Counted from the stretch's first letter, positions 1-11,437 are shown. The stretch is 64,000 nt of DNA from Heliocidaris tuberculata (GCA_025618425.1 CM046849.1:29445821-29509820); one strand, 5' to 3'. The notes: generated from the letters alone by a model not told the origin. Program-made: numbers and translations.

Positions 1-435
1 TACTTCATTGACGTCATCCTGGGATCGCGCAACTTTGAGAAAGGAGTCAGCAAGATCTACACCAACCAAGCAGAGTTTAACTCGGAAGGATGCTTGAAAA
101 TTCATTTCTCAAACCCTCACAGCTGCCCTCGGAAGTGTCCAAAGAACCTCTGTAAGCAGACATCATTACAAGCATTTCTTCAGGAGCAGAAGGCAAAGGG
201 TGTGGAGTACGATAGAGTCTGCATGATTGGGGATGGACAGAATGATTTTTGTCCGTGCTTTTGTTTAAAGGAGAGGGACTATGTTTTCCCAAGAAAAGGG
301 TATTCTCTCGTCAAACTACTTGAAGAAGAGAAGGAGAAAAAAAGTGCTGATGAGGAGTGCATTAAAGCAACCGTTGTACCTTGGGACTCAGCCACAGAAA
401 TCTTAGCTGTTGTAAAAGGTTTCTTTGAACATTGA
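1..435 (+). CDS. PHOSPHO1/2-like HAD phosphatase, C-terminal part (partial)
   Basis: The first frame is open from base 1 to a TGA at 433-435 and gives the last 144 residues of the protein; the start lies upstream of the window. The residue 77-82 motif GDGQND followed by FCP is the Mg-binding aspartate motif of haloacid dehalogenase phosphatases, and the preceding CPKNLCK (46-52) plus the later FPRKGY (96-101) and VVPWDSA (125-131) are typical of the PHOSPHO family. Known members hydrolyse phosphoethanolamine/phosphocholine (PHOSPHO1) or pyridoxal phosphate (PHOSPHO2) in the cytosol; which substrate applies here cannot be read from this fragment. No splice acceptor is visible inside the 435 bases, so this looks like one long terminal exon. 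Codon use is clean and no frameshift is seen. Confidence 0.9.
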   Translation, partial: YFIDVILGSRNFEKGVSKIYTNQAEFNSEGCLKIHFSNPHSCPRKCPKNLCKQTSLQAFLQEQKAKGVEYDRVCMIGDGQNDFCPCFCLKERDYVFPRKGYSLVKLLEEEKEKKSADEECIKATVVPWDSATEILAVVKGFFEH

Positions 436-1800
436 TTTGATATTGAATTCATGTACTCATAACAGTGGACTTGCTTAACCTAGTTCTCTGCACTGGTACA
501 TGTACATGTATATAAAGTGCCAAATGACATCCTCTTCATTCTGTGAATGAATAATAGGTTTCATGTTGGTGTGATTTTTGTTTATTTATTTAGATACCGA
601 CTAATGATGTTTTCTCGGGATGAAGAGAATGAAACTTTGCACTTCATACATGTAATCTGGGGAATAACCAATCCCCCTTAGGTGTTTAAATGTTAAAACC
701 TGGACTAGAATCAATACAGTTCCATGAATACTGGCCAAAGTGTCAATAGCTGTGTTCATACGGGACTTGTGATTTCAAAACTTCAAGTTTACGGTACGAC
801 GAGGAGGGTTCACATGGGCCTGAAGCAACGGCGCTCATTGTTCTGAGATTACAAGTTAAGCGATTGTCATTTAACATAAACAGGAAGGTCATCTTTAACA
901 ACAAGTTATTCTGTCTATGTTAATGACCACAGAGGACCACCCTTTGATCGTGGAATTGGTGTCAACTACAAGCTTGCTTGTGGTTCCAGAACTACAAGCA
1001 AACTTAAAGTTTTGAAAAGTATAAGTCTGTTCATATGGCCTGAAACTACAAGATAACTAAGGATAATTACAAGATAACTGCAAGCAAAACTTAAAGTTGA
1101 TCTCCCTTCATGTGAACCTGTCTTATAAAAGAGAATGATGATTTGAAGTTGACCTTCATTTAAGATTATTTTCAGATTGTATATAACCAACACTACTATA
1201 GGCCTTCTGATCATATATTCGATATAGAAGGAAACTGTTCTTGTAAAGCTGATTTATTAGACCCTCGAAATTTACTGAAATTTACCCAATTTTAAATGAA
1301 TGTACCTGTGTGTGACTGTATGTGTGTGAAGATAAATTCTGAAATTGATATTATGATTACATTGCAGTTTACCTCTTTAACTTCTCTAGGAGTCGATATA
1401 CTAATTTTCAAAAAAGGGGGGGGGGGGATTAATTCAGGCAGTCCCACAAACCCTTTGTGTGTTGCAATTCATTTTTTGTTTGGGGGGGAGGGTGTACATG
1501 TATTCTGGTTATACATCAATATTTATTTCAAGCCTTCTCTTACATTTCTTTTTTCATTTGTTTCAAAGTATTTTTTTCCTCTTCAATTTGTGGGTTTTTA
1601 CTTTTGATTGGCTTTTACCACTTTGTAGTGACCAGTATTCAGTAATTTGGCTAGTCATCATTGCATAAATACTTCAGTAGTAACGTAAATATGTGCTTTG
1701 TTTTATAAACATTATTGAAAGTTGATTATATTTTAAATGCAGTCTCAATGTTGTGATGCAGTATATATTAATTTCTATGGAAAGGGGAAGTGAGACATGT
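436..1800. other. 3' UTR / intergenic, no gene seen
   Basis: AT-rich sequence after the phosphatase stop codon. It includes TACATGTACATGTA near 496-511, G tracts near 1417-1428 and 1482-1488, and no convincing coding frame. It probably begins with the 3' UTR of the phosphatase, but no clear AATAAA lies close to the stop. Confidence 0.5.
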
Positions 1801-1801
1801 T

Positions 1802-2125
1802 ATAGAGAAGTAAAAGAGAACCGAGGCAGATTTAAAGACATAGAGGGAGGGAGAGAAAGGAGAGATTGACAAAGAGAAATGAAAGGGAAGATAAGCAAGA
1901 TAGGAGAGAGATAGATAGGAGAGAGATAGAGAGGAGTGAGTGAGAGAGATAGGAGGGAGAGAGAGAGAGAGAGAGACAGAGACATAGTGGGAGTGTGAGG
2001 GAAAGAGAGGACAGAAATGAGAAAGTGCAAAATGAGAGTAAGAAGAACAAAGACAAGAAATACTGGGAAGAGAGAGAGATGGAGCAAGAAAAGATGAGAG
2101 CATGGGGGGGGGGGGGGGGTAAGGC
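1802..2125. repeat. Purine-rich (GA)n tract
   Basis: About 320 bases almost entirely of A and G on the plus strand, with GAGAGA runs (for example 1957-1976) ending in a poly-G run at 2104-2119. It produces long spurious Ser/Leu/Pro frames on the minus strand. It is a simple-sequence purine tract and not coding. Confidence 0.9.
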
Positions 2126-3040
2126 AAAATTGAAAAACAGAGATGGAAAAAAGGAATATATTTACATGATACATGTACATGTATGGCATATCTTACAAAC
2201 CAACATTTCTCTTTATCTTCTCCCCTTGCACCCCCTCTCTCTCTCTCTCCCCCAATCATTCTGGACAAAAGTGGCATCCCTTACAGTCAAGACATTGCAT
2301 TTTGTTTCATATAACATTCTATCTTTAATAAATCTTTGTACATGTACACATGTCAATAATACACTTGATCTGGTGCTTTAGTAGTGGAATTACAAGAACA
2401 AAATCATCTTTCTATAGATAAAGTATATTTGTAGAGAGAAGCATTTAACGAATACAAACTGTAATGCCTATCATATAAGCTAAAGTAACCCATGACTTGG
2501 AACATAATGATACTTATATTGTGCTCAATACATTGACACTGTCTCTCAATGCTTAACAGTACCCCAGTAAATAATGCTTGCAAGAAACAAAGACAATGGC
2601 AAAAATATAACAAATACAGTTGACAGTTTTCGACAAAATTTGAAGAAGTTTTGGAATAGCTTCTTCTTTTGTTTGAGGCAGCAGAAACGAAAAGACTATT
2701 ATATACATAAAACACGGTATGATATCTCAGGTGGTTATGGAACCCAACAAAGCATCAGCATCTGGCCGAGCGCACCGTTTACACACAGTTTAAGGACGTG
2801 GACTCTATAGGCTCATCATTCACCATCTCCAAGCCAAATCATAGTCCAAAAGAAATGTTTTACAGATATGCTTATTAGTAAAATAATTGCCATGTATAAA
2901 CTAAAAAAGAAAAAAAATTTTGTAGTTAGCAACACGTACAAATATAAAGTCCAACACAATACATAATGAATGATGCACAATAAACATAATATAATGCTCC
3001 TCATATCTCTCTCTTTCTCTCTTCCTCCCCTCTTATCTCA
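2126..3040. other. Intergenic, no gene seen
   Basis: AT-rich sequence with ACATGTACATGTA-type palindromes at about 2170 and 2338, and an AATAAA at 2327-2332 on the plus strand that could end a very long phosphatase 3' UTR (weak). No exon-like frame was found. Confidence 0.45.

Positions 3041-3044
<4 letters not shown>

Positions 3045-3093
<49 letters not shown>
3045..3093. repeat. (CT)n microsatellite
   Basis: An uninterrupted CT dinucleotide run of about 24 units, preceded by imperfect CT-rich sequence from 3005. Confidence 0.95.
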
Positions 3094-3097
<4 letters not shown>

Positions 3098-3104
3098 TAA
3101 GTAT

Positions 3105-3191
3105 TTAAGTTTGAATCCACTGAGTTTGTTTTAAAATCCATTTTGCCTCCTCATTTGACATACCTACCTTTATAGGTTTTCCTTTCTGATA
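3105..3191 (-). CDS. Candidate terminal exon of an unrecognised gene
   Basis: On the minus strand a good acceptor (pyrimidine-rich tract ending ATATCCCAG) precedes 28 in-frame codons and a TAA stop at 3105-3107. The peptide begins YQKGKPIKVGMSNEEAKWIL and ends in WIQT; its charged, non-repetitive composition looks like a real C-terminus. I do not recognise the family. If real, its other exons lie at higher coordinates; the exon-like segment at 6773-6851 ends in the phase this one needs. It could equally be a chance frame, as no homology search was possible. Confidence 0.3.
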   Translation of the reverse strand, partial: YQKGKPIKVGMSNEEAKWILKQTQWIQT

Positions 3192-3560
3192 CTGGGATAT
3201 GAAATACAAAATATACATTCAGAAACCAAGAAACCAAACTGTGCATGCAACATGCACAACAAGAAAATTCTACAAAACACTAATAACAAACTTATAAATG
3301 TAAATAGTACAAATTTATACAATGAACTGATATCTTTGCAATATAGTCAATCTACAAGAGAAGAAATAATAGATTTTCTGAAGTTGAGAAAAACTAATGT
3401 GTAGTTTTCTGGGTAATAAAAATCATCATTATCATGAACAGTAGTGTTTTTTAAAAGCTTTTAGCGAATAATCAAGGCAGCCTGCTTGCTCTTCTCTTTA
3501 CTCTAGCTCTCTGCCCTCGAAATGTGGGTAATACCCTAGTGATCTATGCTTGTGAAAGAC

Positions 3561-3683
3561 CTGGGCCCCGTTTCATAAAACTTGTTACATGTATCAATAA
3601 CAACTGCCCCATTCTATGACAAATTCGCTCTCAGCCAATCAGATTCAATGATTTCAGTAGCTTATAACAATTATTGTAACTTC
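3561..3683 (+). mobile_element. CTGGGCCCC foldback MITE, truncated copy
   Basis: It begins CTGGGCCCCGTTTCATAAAA and matches most of the complete element at 22106-22256 (in reverse orientation), including the shared internal CTCAGCCAATCAGATTCA. The right terminal arm is missing. A third relative lies at 7069-7206. Confidence 0.7.
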
Positions 3684-4592
3684 TTGCAATCACAAGGGTA
3701 CTCCATGCGTTTTAATGGCTGAGAGCAAGAGCAAAGTGAAGAGCTAGCAAACGGCTGTGATTAAAGGCTAGACTGAGATTTTTCAACTGGTAAATACAGT
3801 GTATCTCTGACAGTCATGCAGACTGCATGACTTGTGCTGTTTTCATATGATGAAAATTAGTTCATACAAGTTTTTGCCTGAATAGACCGGTTCTGTAATG
3901 TATTCAAATTTATGCACATTTCTTCTCTGAGCACCTAGTGATGAGCTATCCATTAACCTGCTTTTTATAAATGAGCCTCAATGCTTGGAATCCAATTTGC
4001 ATATATTACTTGTCTCAATGCCCAGCAAGCCTCGGGCAAGCTTTCAGGTTGTCAAGAACAACCTTTGTTTGAAAGATATGTATAAAATTTGAATACATTA
4101 CTGAAGCGGTCTACTGTAGAACATTATGACAGAGAGCACACTTGCAAGATTTAGGAACTGAACACTTGTAGTTTGTCATAACAAATTCAAAAGGACAACA
4201 AACACAAACAGCACAAATATTACTGGAGCATGGTTTTTAAAGGGACTTTAAAGCACGATTACAGTAAATATATATGACAATGACACTTTCTTTTGTTAAC
4301 CTAGGGATGTAGACTGCTAAATCAACACAATATTGGCAAAAACTCCTAGAAAAAATACTTCTTCCCCCCCCCCCCCTCCTTTTTTCTCGGTAACCTAACC
4401 ATAGACTTTGTTCATCATACTGTTCCACAAATCTCTATCTCAATACTTTTCCATCAGTTCCATTCTTTTGCACTTATTGATCACCGAAATATTGCTGATG
4501 CATATGGATGGTATCCTTTGAGATAAATTATGGTTTGTGAAGTGAAGCGGCTAATTAGTGGTTGTCAAAACGCATTGCATCAGCCCATTATT
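3684..4592. other. Intergenic with a dispersed repeat
   Basis: Bases about 3910-4110 closely match about 19345-19520 (shared text such as GAGCACCTAGTGA and AATGAGCCTCAATGCTTGGA), so this is part of a dispersed repeat of unknown class. A C-tract lies at about 4363-4376. No exon was found. Confidence 0.6.
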
Positions 4593-5858
4593 GTCCCCGC
4601 CGAACGAAGTTCGCGAGGGGACTATGAAACGGGCTCCGTTCGTGTGTGCGTGTGTGTGTGTCCGTCCGTGTGTGCTCAAATGTTAGAAAATGCTACTTCT
4701 CCGTCATTTCTTGGCCGATTTTGATTCCGATTGTTTTATCTGATAGGGCTGGGTGGGGGCTTCCAAACTTCTACACAGAATTTTGAAATTCATTAATTAT
4801 GCAAATTTATGCAAATTTATTCAAAATTGACGAAAAATGCTACTTCTCCTCTATTTCACATCGGATTTTGATTCCGATTGTTTTATCTGATAGGGCTGGG
4901 TGGGGGCTTCCAAACTTCTACACAGAATTTTGAAATTCATTAATTATGCAAATTTATGCAAATTTATTCAAAATTGACGAAAAATGCTACTTCTCCTCTA
5001 TTTCACATCGGATTTGGATTCCGATTGTTTTATCTGATAGGGCTGGGTGGGGGCTTCCAAACTTCTACACAGAATTTTGAAATTCATTAATTATGCAAAT
5101 TTATGCAAATTTATTCAAAATCGACGAAAAATGCTACTTCTCCTCTATTTCACATCGGATTTTGATTCCGATTGTTTTATCTGATAGGGCTGGGTGGGGG
5201 CTTCCAAACTTCTACACAGAATTTTGAAATTCATTAATTATGCAAATTTATGCAAATTTATTCAAAATCGACGAAAAATGCTACTTCTCCTCTATTTCAC
5301 ATCGGATTTTGATTCCGATTGTTTTATCTGATAGGGCTGGGTGGGGGCTTCCAAACTTCTACACAGAATTTTGAAATTCATTAATTATGCAAATTTATGC
5401 AAATTTATTCAAAATCGACGAAAAATGCTACTTCTCCTCTATTTCACATCGGATTTTGATTCCGATTGTTTTATCTGATAGGGCTGGGTGGGGGCTTCCA
5501 AAATTCATTAATTATGCAAATTTATGCAAATTTATTCAAAATTGACGAAAAATGCTACTTCTCTATTTCACATCGGATTTTGATTCCCATTGTTTTATCT
5601 GATAGGGCTGGGTGGGGGCTTCCAAACTTCTACACAGAATTTTGAAATTCATTATTCATGCAAATTTATGCAAATTTATTCAAAATGGCTGAAGGTTCAT
5701 AATGTTTTCATGTTTTATATTTCAGTTGTATACATGCATTGTTGGTATTCTCTTCTTTTGCATGCAGTAACATTATTATTTTATTCACTAAAGTTTTTCA
5801 CTGAAGTTTTAAGGTTCAGGCTAGTTAATTTCCACAGATCTGCACTTCCGGCGGGGAC
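4593..5858. mobile_element. Element with GTCCCCGCCG inverted ends and a tandem core
   Basis: The left end GTCCCCGCCG and right end CGGCGGGGAC are exact inverted complements about 1.27 kb apart. Just inside the left end is a short palindrome around CGAACGAAGTTCG, then a GT-rich stretch, then the 147-bp tandem array listed separately, then about 160 bases of unique sequence. No transposase frame is present, so it is non-autonomous. A clear target duplication was not identified; the flanks share only ATT-type sequence. The superfamily is unassigned. Confidence 0.6.
4690..5695. repeat. 147-bp tandem array, about 7 units
   Basis: The word TGATAGGGCTGGGTGGGGGC starts at 4741, 4888, 5035, 5182, 5329, 5476 and 5600. 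The first six starts are spaced exactly 147 bases apart; the last interval is 124 because of an internal deletion. Units are nearly identical, differing by a few substitutions, which suggests recent homogenisation. Each unit carries ATGCAAATTTATGCAAAT, two copies of the ATGCAAAT octamer. Confidence 0.95.
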
Positions 5859-6027
5859 ATTTATTACGCATTGCGTAATTTACTCATTCACTTGTTCTAT
5901 GTGCATTGCATTTCAGGTCAAAAAATGCACCGTGCTGTGTGTCACTGATTGAAATACTGCAGTACTGAAGAACTACCTTGCTGAATGTGAACTATTGTCA
6001 TCAGCATTACTGCAGTATTTTGATTAA

Positions 6028-6588
6028 AGGGGAAGTCCATTCCAAAAATTAATTAGTTTTAATTGAAGTAGAAAAATCAGACCTACAGATCCAAAATATA
6101 AAAAGTGTGAGGAAAATCGGACAACTGATAAGAAAGTTATGAATTTTTTAGTGGCATGAAAAACTTGGAAAAACAATGAAAATCACTAGACAAATTGGCA
6201 AATCAGTCATGAGTTTGTGACGTCATTGGCTCACAACTTGTTTATATTCATTATACTAATTTCAAATTTTGTCCAAGAATATGATTTCCTCATGACTTGA
6301 ACCAACTTACATTCATAGGAATATGTTTTTTGCATGTATACACTAACACTGAGTAAATAATTTTCTGTAAAAATCATGAAAATATTTTTAAAAATATAAT
6401 ATACCTAAAAAATAAGTCATTTGAAAATGTAATATTTTGATTGTTTCATCGTTTTCCCTAGTTTTTCAAGCCACAAAATATTCACAACTTTCATATTGGT
6501 TGTCCGATTTCCTCAAATTCTGTTTGATCTGTAGGTCTGATTTTTCGGCTTCAATTAAAACCAAGTAATTTTTTTTTTTTACTGGACT
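6028..6588. mobile_element. TTAA-flanked foldback MITE
   Basis: Flanked by TTAA at 6024-6027 and 6589-6592. It starts AGGGGAAGTCCA and ends TGGACT. The two halves are long imperfect inverted repeats: TTTTAATTGAAGTAGAAAAATCAGACC near the left end against GGTCTGATTTTTCGGCTTCAATTAAAA near the right end (each part read separately). There is no coding frame. Confidence 0.75.
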
Positions 6589-6772
6589 TTAACAATCCTG
6601 CATTTCAATGTTTAATATTGTGCACTATTGTACACTACAATTATCAGTGACTAAATACATGTTAACATATCACACACATTTCAAATGTTTAATATACTCT
6701 GTCTCCAGAAAAATAGATTTTCAAATAATTCCAACAAATGCTTATTTAATCAATAAATACGAAAATCATTAC

Positions 6773-6851
6773 CTTTAAGCACAGAAAGACACATCCTTGA
6801 ATTGCAATAGTAGAGATAAAGAACATGTACCAAATTAAATTTCTAAGATTT
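6773..6851 (-). CDS. Low-confidence candidate exon with a membrane-like segment
   Basis: A minus-strand segment with a weak acceptor (TTCTTAG) and a GTAATG donor encodes a hydrophobic stretch beginning NLIWYMFFISTIAIQGC. It ends in phase 0, compatible with the candidate terminal exon at 3105-3191. The 5' edge overlaps sequence related to the adjacent MITE (6850-7241), which weakens it: the acceptor may simply be transposon sequence. Listed only because the two candidates could join. Confidence 0.15.
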
Positions 6852-7241
6852 CTAAGAAATGGACCCAATCTCGCTGAAAAGCACATGCATTGCACACAGA
6901 AATGGGTATATGGGACTGCACACACATATGGCATGAATGTTCAGCCCGAACATTTCAGCTATTTCTAGTCATATTTCGAATATGAGGGCAATCAAGGAGC
7001 AATCTTTTTTCAAGGGACATTTTACTAGAATGTTCTTCCAAACAGACATAAAAGCAATGAGAAAGCTGGGGGGCGTTTCATGAAAGGACTTGTCAGATAT
7101 TTTATCCGACAAATTTGCTCTCAGCCAATCAAATGCAAGGATTTCAGTAGCTTATAACAGTTGTTGGATAAAAATCACTGACAAAACGCTTGATGAAACA
7201 CTCCCCTGTTTTTTCACCATTCCCAGAACTCAACCTCCTCT
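6850..7241 (+). mobile_element. TTAA MITE, family B, left-truncated with nested insertion
   Basis: The right end reads CAGAACTCAACCTCCTCT followed by TTAA (7242-7245), matching other family B members at 20774, 28315 (reverse), 50132 and 55067. The internal family text AAAGCACATGCA...CACAGAAATGGGTATATGGGAC is present. The left terminus is missing, and a CTGGGCCCC-type foldback at 7069-7206 interrupts it. Confidence 0.75.
7069..7206. mobile_element. Foldback MITE nested in a family B element
   Basis: Inverted ends GGGGGCGTTTCATGAAA and the complementary GATGAAACACTCCCC enclose internal sequence (GCTCTCAGCCAATCAAATGCA) shared with the elements at 3561 and 22106. Family B sequence resumes on both sides, so this insertion is the younger event. 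Confidence 0.7.
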
Positions 7242-7474
7242 TTAAACAAGCTACATGTAGTTAACCTGTTGATTAATAAGCGTGAGATAACAGTGGCTGT
7301 AGTCTATGGAAAATGTGTGTTATACCCAAAATCAAATTGTACCCAATGGATTAACTGAACTTTAAAAAAGAGAGGCATGCACTATTTCATGTTTGCAATT
7401 ATCATTATTATTATTATTATTATTATTATTTTATTTGGCAAAATATATAGCAACAGGGGAAACACTACCTTTAA

Positions 7475-7839
7475 AGTGTATCATTCACCTGAAGAAATAA
7501 ATTGTGTACAGATAGAAAGTATAAAATCAACCTCAAAGAACTGCATCTGGCATTTTATAGGTCAACAGTTAAGGAGCATGGAGGAAAGAAAGGACAACAT
7601 GAAAATGCTCCTGCAGAACCGAACTCTCGAGTTTGTTTCCGCGCAACCCTTATCTTGGCGTGCAAGTACGGGTGCATCGAGTAGTCTACTCACGAGTTGT
7701 TTTACGCTTATAGAGAGTATAATTAAAATTGCAATATCTCTTTATAGAATTAATATTTGAAGCCCATATTTTGAATATAGTATAATGACATGGAACCTCT
7801 AACAAGCAGAGCAAAATATTTTTTGGTGATTGGTACCCT
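7475..7839 (+). mobile_element. TTAA MITE, family A
   Basis: TTAA at 7471-7474 and 7840-7843. It starts AGTGTATCATTCACC and ends GGTGATTGGTACCCT, an imperfect terminal inverted repeat. The interior matches copies at 18530, 23778 and 34979, with shared features such as a GAACCGAACT segment, TAGTCTACTCACGAG and CTTATAGAGAGTATAATTAAA. A (TTA)n run lies just upstream at about 7400-7430. No coding capacity. Confidence 0.85.
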
Positions 7840-7843
7840 TTAA

Positions 7844-8338
7844 CTATGAAGAAGTAGCATATATATAATTTGGCTTTGAAAGGAATGATGGTTGTAATAC
7901 AGAAAAATAAAATACTCTGTACTCTGTTTGCAGTAATAATAAAGGAAACTGTTCTGATACTCCTTTCCCGGTACATTCACAAACTAATGGAATTACCTGC
8001 TTATTAAATTTTGGTAAAAGAATAAAAAGGAAGATGATAATCTTCTACATGTGGACAACATTTACAACAAGAAATAATAGCATTCTTACAACAATGATGA
8101 AGCAAATAACTGCTTGAGTGAATTTAATCGGTGGTTCTTGGATATATTTTAGAGTGTTACATACTTTCAGAGTTTGCACGATCTGATACCTGTATACATA
8201 TACAAATAACTCCATATAATGGTGCTTCCTACCAACCAAGCAGAGCTCAGGACACAGGCAAGATCTTGGTGTCCACATACAGTAGATTGTCTATATCATT
8301 ACTGTCAAAATCTGCTCTGAAAACTCTGTGGTACACAC
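7844..8338. other. Intergenic, nothing recognised
   Basis: AT-rich unique-looking sequence without convincing exons on either strand. Confidence 0.4.
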
Positions 8339-8580
8339 TGGGTGATTTCAAGTTCGGTGTTGGTGTTGGTGTTGGTGTTGAGAGCATGAATTGAGCTGCT
8401 GATTCTAGCCCCAACACCGAATTTGGGTTTATAAAAATAATACCAATCACATTATTGACAGCTCAACACCTAGTGAAGTCAATCCCAGCACCAGCTTCAT
8501 CTCAGGTTCGGTGTTGTGGTTGTTGCTAGTTTTCCCCCAACACCAACACCAGCTTTAAACATCGAACTTGAATTCACCCA
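8339..8580. mobile_element. TGGGTG foldback MITE (family M)
   Basis: The termini TGGGTGATTTCAAGTTCGGT and ATCGAACTTGAATTCACCCA are inverted complements. The interior is rich in GTTGGT and its complement. Two further copies lie at 32690-32931 and 33402-33645. No clear target duplication was seen. Confidence 0.8.
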
Positions 8581-8590
8581 CTGTACTGTT

Positions 8591-8748
8591 GAAGAGAGGC
8601 ATACTAAAGCTTTTTGACTTGCACTCATCAGTGTAAACCACGAGAATGAACAGAAAGCCATTTATATTGTTTGATTTCGGTTTTCTGTTCATTCTTGCGG
8701 TTTACTCTGATGAATGCAAGATGAAATGCTTCAGTGTGCCTCTCTTTG
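8591..8748. repeat. Hairpin-forming inverted repeat
   Basis: The left arm from GAAGAGAGGCATACTAAAGC pairs imperfectly with the right arm ending TGCTTCAGTGTGCCTCTCTT; the inner arms GAATGAACAGAAA and TTTCTGTTCATTC are exact complements. It is probably another small foldback element. Confidence 0.7.
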
Positions 8749-9688
8749 ACGCTATTCTCTGATTTTGTAGCACCAAAAATCTTTTCAGACACTGTACTGC
8801 GTTCCTTGAATGCAAGCTTTATTGCAACTTACTTTAGCGACCACCTGTTTAGAAAGACCCCCTGTCTATAAAGACCACATTTTTTGTTTCACTTGAACAG
8901 TGTTTCTCATTGAAATGTGTATAAAAGGAACCTGCAATATAAAGACCACCTGCTCATAAAGACCGCACTTCTTGTCTCCCTTGAGCGTTTTTTATACACA
9001 GGTTTCACTGTATTGTGATCTACAGTGCATGTTGGCCTGCAGCTTATCCCATCTCAAATTTAGTCTTGGTCCATATGGTCTAGAGAAGCACACTTGACAG
9101 GGCTGTAGTGCGTCATGGTGGCCTGCTGGTTCTGTGACAACAGCCTGAACTGCAGTACCGCACTGCGGGTAAAATGGAAGAGGAGGAAAATGTGAAAAAT
9201 AGATTATTTATTCGGGAAAAAAAATAAGCAAAAGAGGGACAGACAGCATATCAAATACATTGAACACCAGTCAAGACAGGGTCGAATTTGTGGGCTGTAG
9301 GACTTGTCGACCTCTTGGAACTTTCTTTTTCTATATTTTCACATGTACTTCCTAGTTTTGTTAGTCTAGTGTATCTTTTGAAGATGTCGGTTTCGTGGGC
9401 TGACCCTGATATGTGGTTTTAAGTAAGGACTTCCAGATAATCATTTTCTACTTACAAGTTTTTGTCAGGAATTTTCTTGACTACCTACCCTGTAACTTGA
9501 GGATTCTTCTTTGTCAAGATGTTGTTTTGTTCTTGGGGGGGGGGGGGGGGGGGTTCACTACCACTTTTTACTCACAAAAGTCACAAAATAGCACTATGTA
9601 AGGGTCTAATGATATTATAAACCACCAAAAAGCTTTCAATGCACTATTTGTACATGGAGAAAATTTTTTTTTATTGTAAACGAATCAA

Positions 9689-9689
<1 letters not shown>
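8749..9689. other. Intergenic with a dispersed repeat
   Basis: Bases about 8835-9015 carry the CTGTCTATAAAGACCAC-type repeat also found at about 19544-19725, 20519-20712 and 34410-34530. A poly-G run lies at 9535-9553. No gene was seen. Confidence 0.6.

Positions 9690-9772
<83 letters not shown>
9690..9772. repeat. (AT)n microsatellite
   Basis: A perfect AT dinucleotide run of about 41 units. Confidence 0.97.
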
Positions 9773-9775
<3 letters not shown>

Positions 9776-9889
9776 CACATATATGGGTGTATTTTAGTAT
9801 AAAATGTTCTCCCATGGCTGAGTACTCCATAAATCTATAGGTTCTAAAAAGTCAGCAAACTTTACCTTCTCTTCCCTATCTTAAAATTT

Positions 9890-10578
9890 CCATTTGTGCT
9901 TGCCAAACAGACTTGGAAAACTTCCTAAAATTATGTTTGTTCAAAGAAATAAAAATTCTGTGTTCATTGTCTTGCTTATCTTGCCACCTTTTGGACTGAT
10001 ACTATTAACATTCATCAACTCATCTACTTTGTATATTTACACACTCTCCTTTCGGTTTCATTCTTGAGGTGCACAGGAAACCAAAGCAAGGAATTCCTAA
10101 ATTTAAGTATGCATTTTCTCATACCACAATCACATATAGTGGTCCAAAACTGTGGAATAGTATTGACTTTACAATAAAGAATTGCCCTTCTCTATCAAGT
10201 TTTAACAATAAATACAAAAATGAATTACTTAGGTCATACATCCCTTGATGAAATGATTTGCCTTTTGATTTTGTATTTTTGTGCGTGTTGTGTAAACTGT
10301 CCATAATTCTCTTAAATGATATATTTTATGTATTATATATTTTTGGGGACAAACCTTTGATAGACCCTTAACTGGCCTTTGTTTGTCCCTCCACATTTAG
10401 ATATTTTCTGTTTATTTGTACTATCTTTATTGTATGATGTACCCATCTCTATTGTTGAATTTTCATGTTTTTATTGTTGTTAATTTCTGGATATTTTCAA
10501 TTGCACTATATTTTATCATTGTAAATTTTATCGAATGTGGAATAAATGAAATTGAATTGAATTGAATTGAATTGAATA
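9890..10578 (+). mobile_element. LINE 3' end (reverse transcriptase ORF C-terminus and tail)
   Basis: An open frame from about 10000 to a TGA at 10246-10248 ends with YSGPKLWNSIDFTIKNC and then FNNKYKNELLRSYIP. The 'GPKLWNS...IK...S...F...K..LL' pattern is the usual C-terminus of non-LTR retrotransposon ORF2 (CR1/Jockey-type). A short 3' UTR follows and ends in an (ATTGA)n tail at about 10550-10578. The body upstream is lost (5' truncation), so the copy is inactive. The left boundary is approximate. Confidence 0.75.
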
Positions 10579-11437
10579 AAAATCAGGTCATGGCAATCAT
10601 GGTGGCATATAATTATACCAAATTCCTTAACGATAATTGTTCTCAAATGATAAAGGCACCTGCATCACTTTGCAAGTGGTACAACAAACAGAAGTTTCTT
10701 GGCTGACAATTTTCTGATGCAGTACCGAAATGAAGACATTGGAAATCCACAATCTCTAAGTTTCTTTATTTCTATCACTCACTTTCCCACTAGTCAGGGG
10801 TGTTACTAGACCAGTTGTGTGTGTGGAGAGGGAGGGGGGGAGGAGGTGTCTGACAAAATTTATGTTAACCTAAAATTTTCTGAAAGGCCAAAAATGAAAG
10901 GTCCCCTTAAGATAGTAAAAAGGGTCACATATTTTCTGGATTTCCCCCCAATAAGGGTGGCAAATTCAACATTTGCTGACAGAAATTTGAATGAAGAGGG
11001 GGGGGGGGGGGGGGGGGGGGGTGCGTTTCAACCTAACATTTATCTCTAGCGACACCCTGACCATGTCTTGTAATCAGTTACAAAAGGTTTTGAACGGAAA
11101 TGAGTCTCTGTTTTCATAGTCTCAAATTCTGCTGATAAAATAAAACAAACCCTTTCTTACAGCTGTGATGCAACAAGTTTTCAAACACTTCAAATACTTG
11201 ATACAAGTACCCTTATTGTTTGATACAAGCACATGTATATTAACGACAGATGCTTTTTTTTTATATCCTTTTGGTTTCACCTGTGATAAATGATGAACTT
11301 GATACTGTTATATTCACTTTCAAGTACCGGTAGATACATGTATGGTATGATAAAATCATATTATACAATCAAAACAGTACACTTGAGGAAGAAGCAATTT
11401 ATCTCTTATTTCTCCTATACCTGTGATATATTGCTAA
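10579..11437. other. Intergenic, nothing recognised
   Basis: Contains G-rich runs at about 10832-10848 and 10997-11021 and no convincing exon. Confidence 0.4.

Noticed and set aside
1768..2277. Ser/Leu/Pro-rich frames of up to 169 codons
   Set aside because: Artefact of the purine-rich GA tract; no splice or start context and no conserved composition.
4741..5700. Interpretation of the 147-bp array as a CRISPR-like or coding repeat
   Set aside because: Units are contiguous without unique spacers, in a eukaryote, and have stops in all frames.
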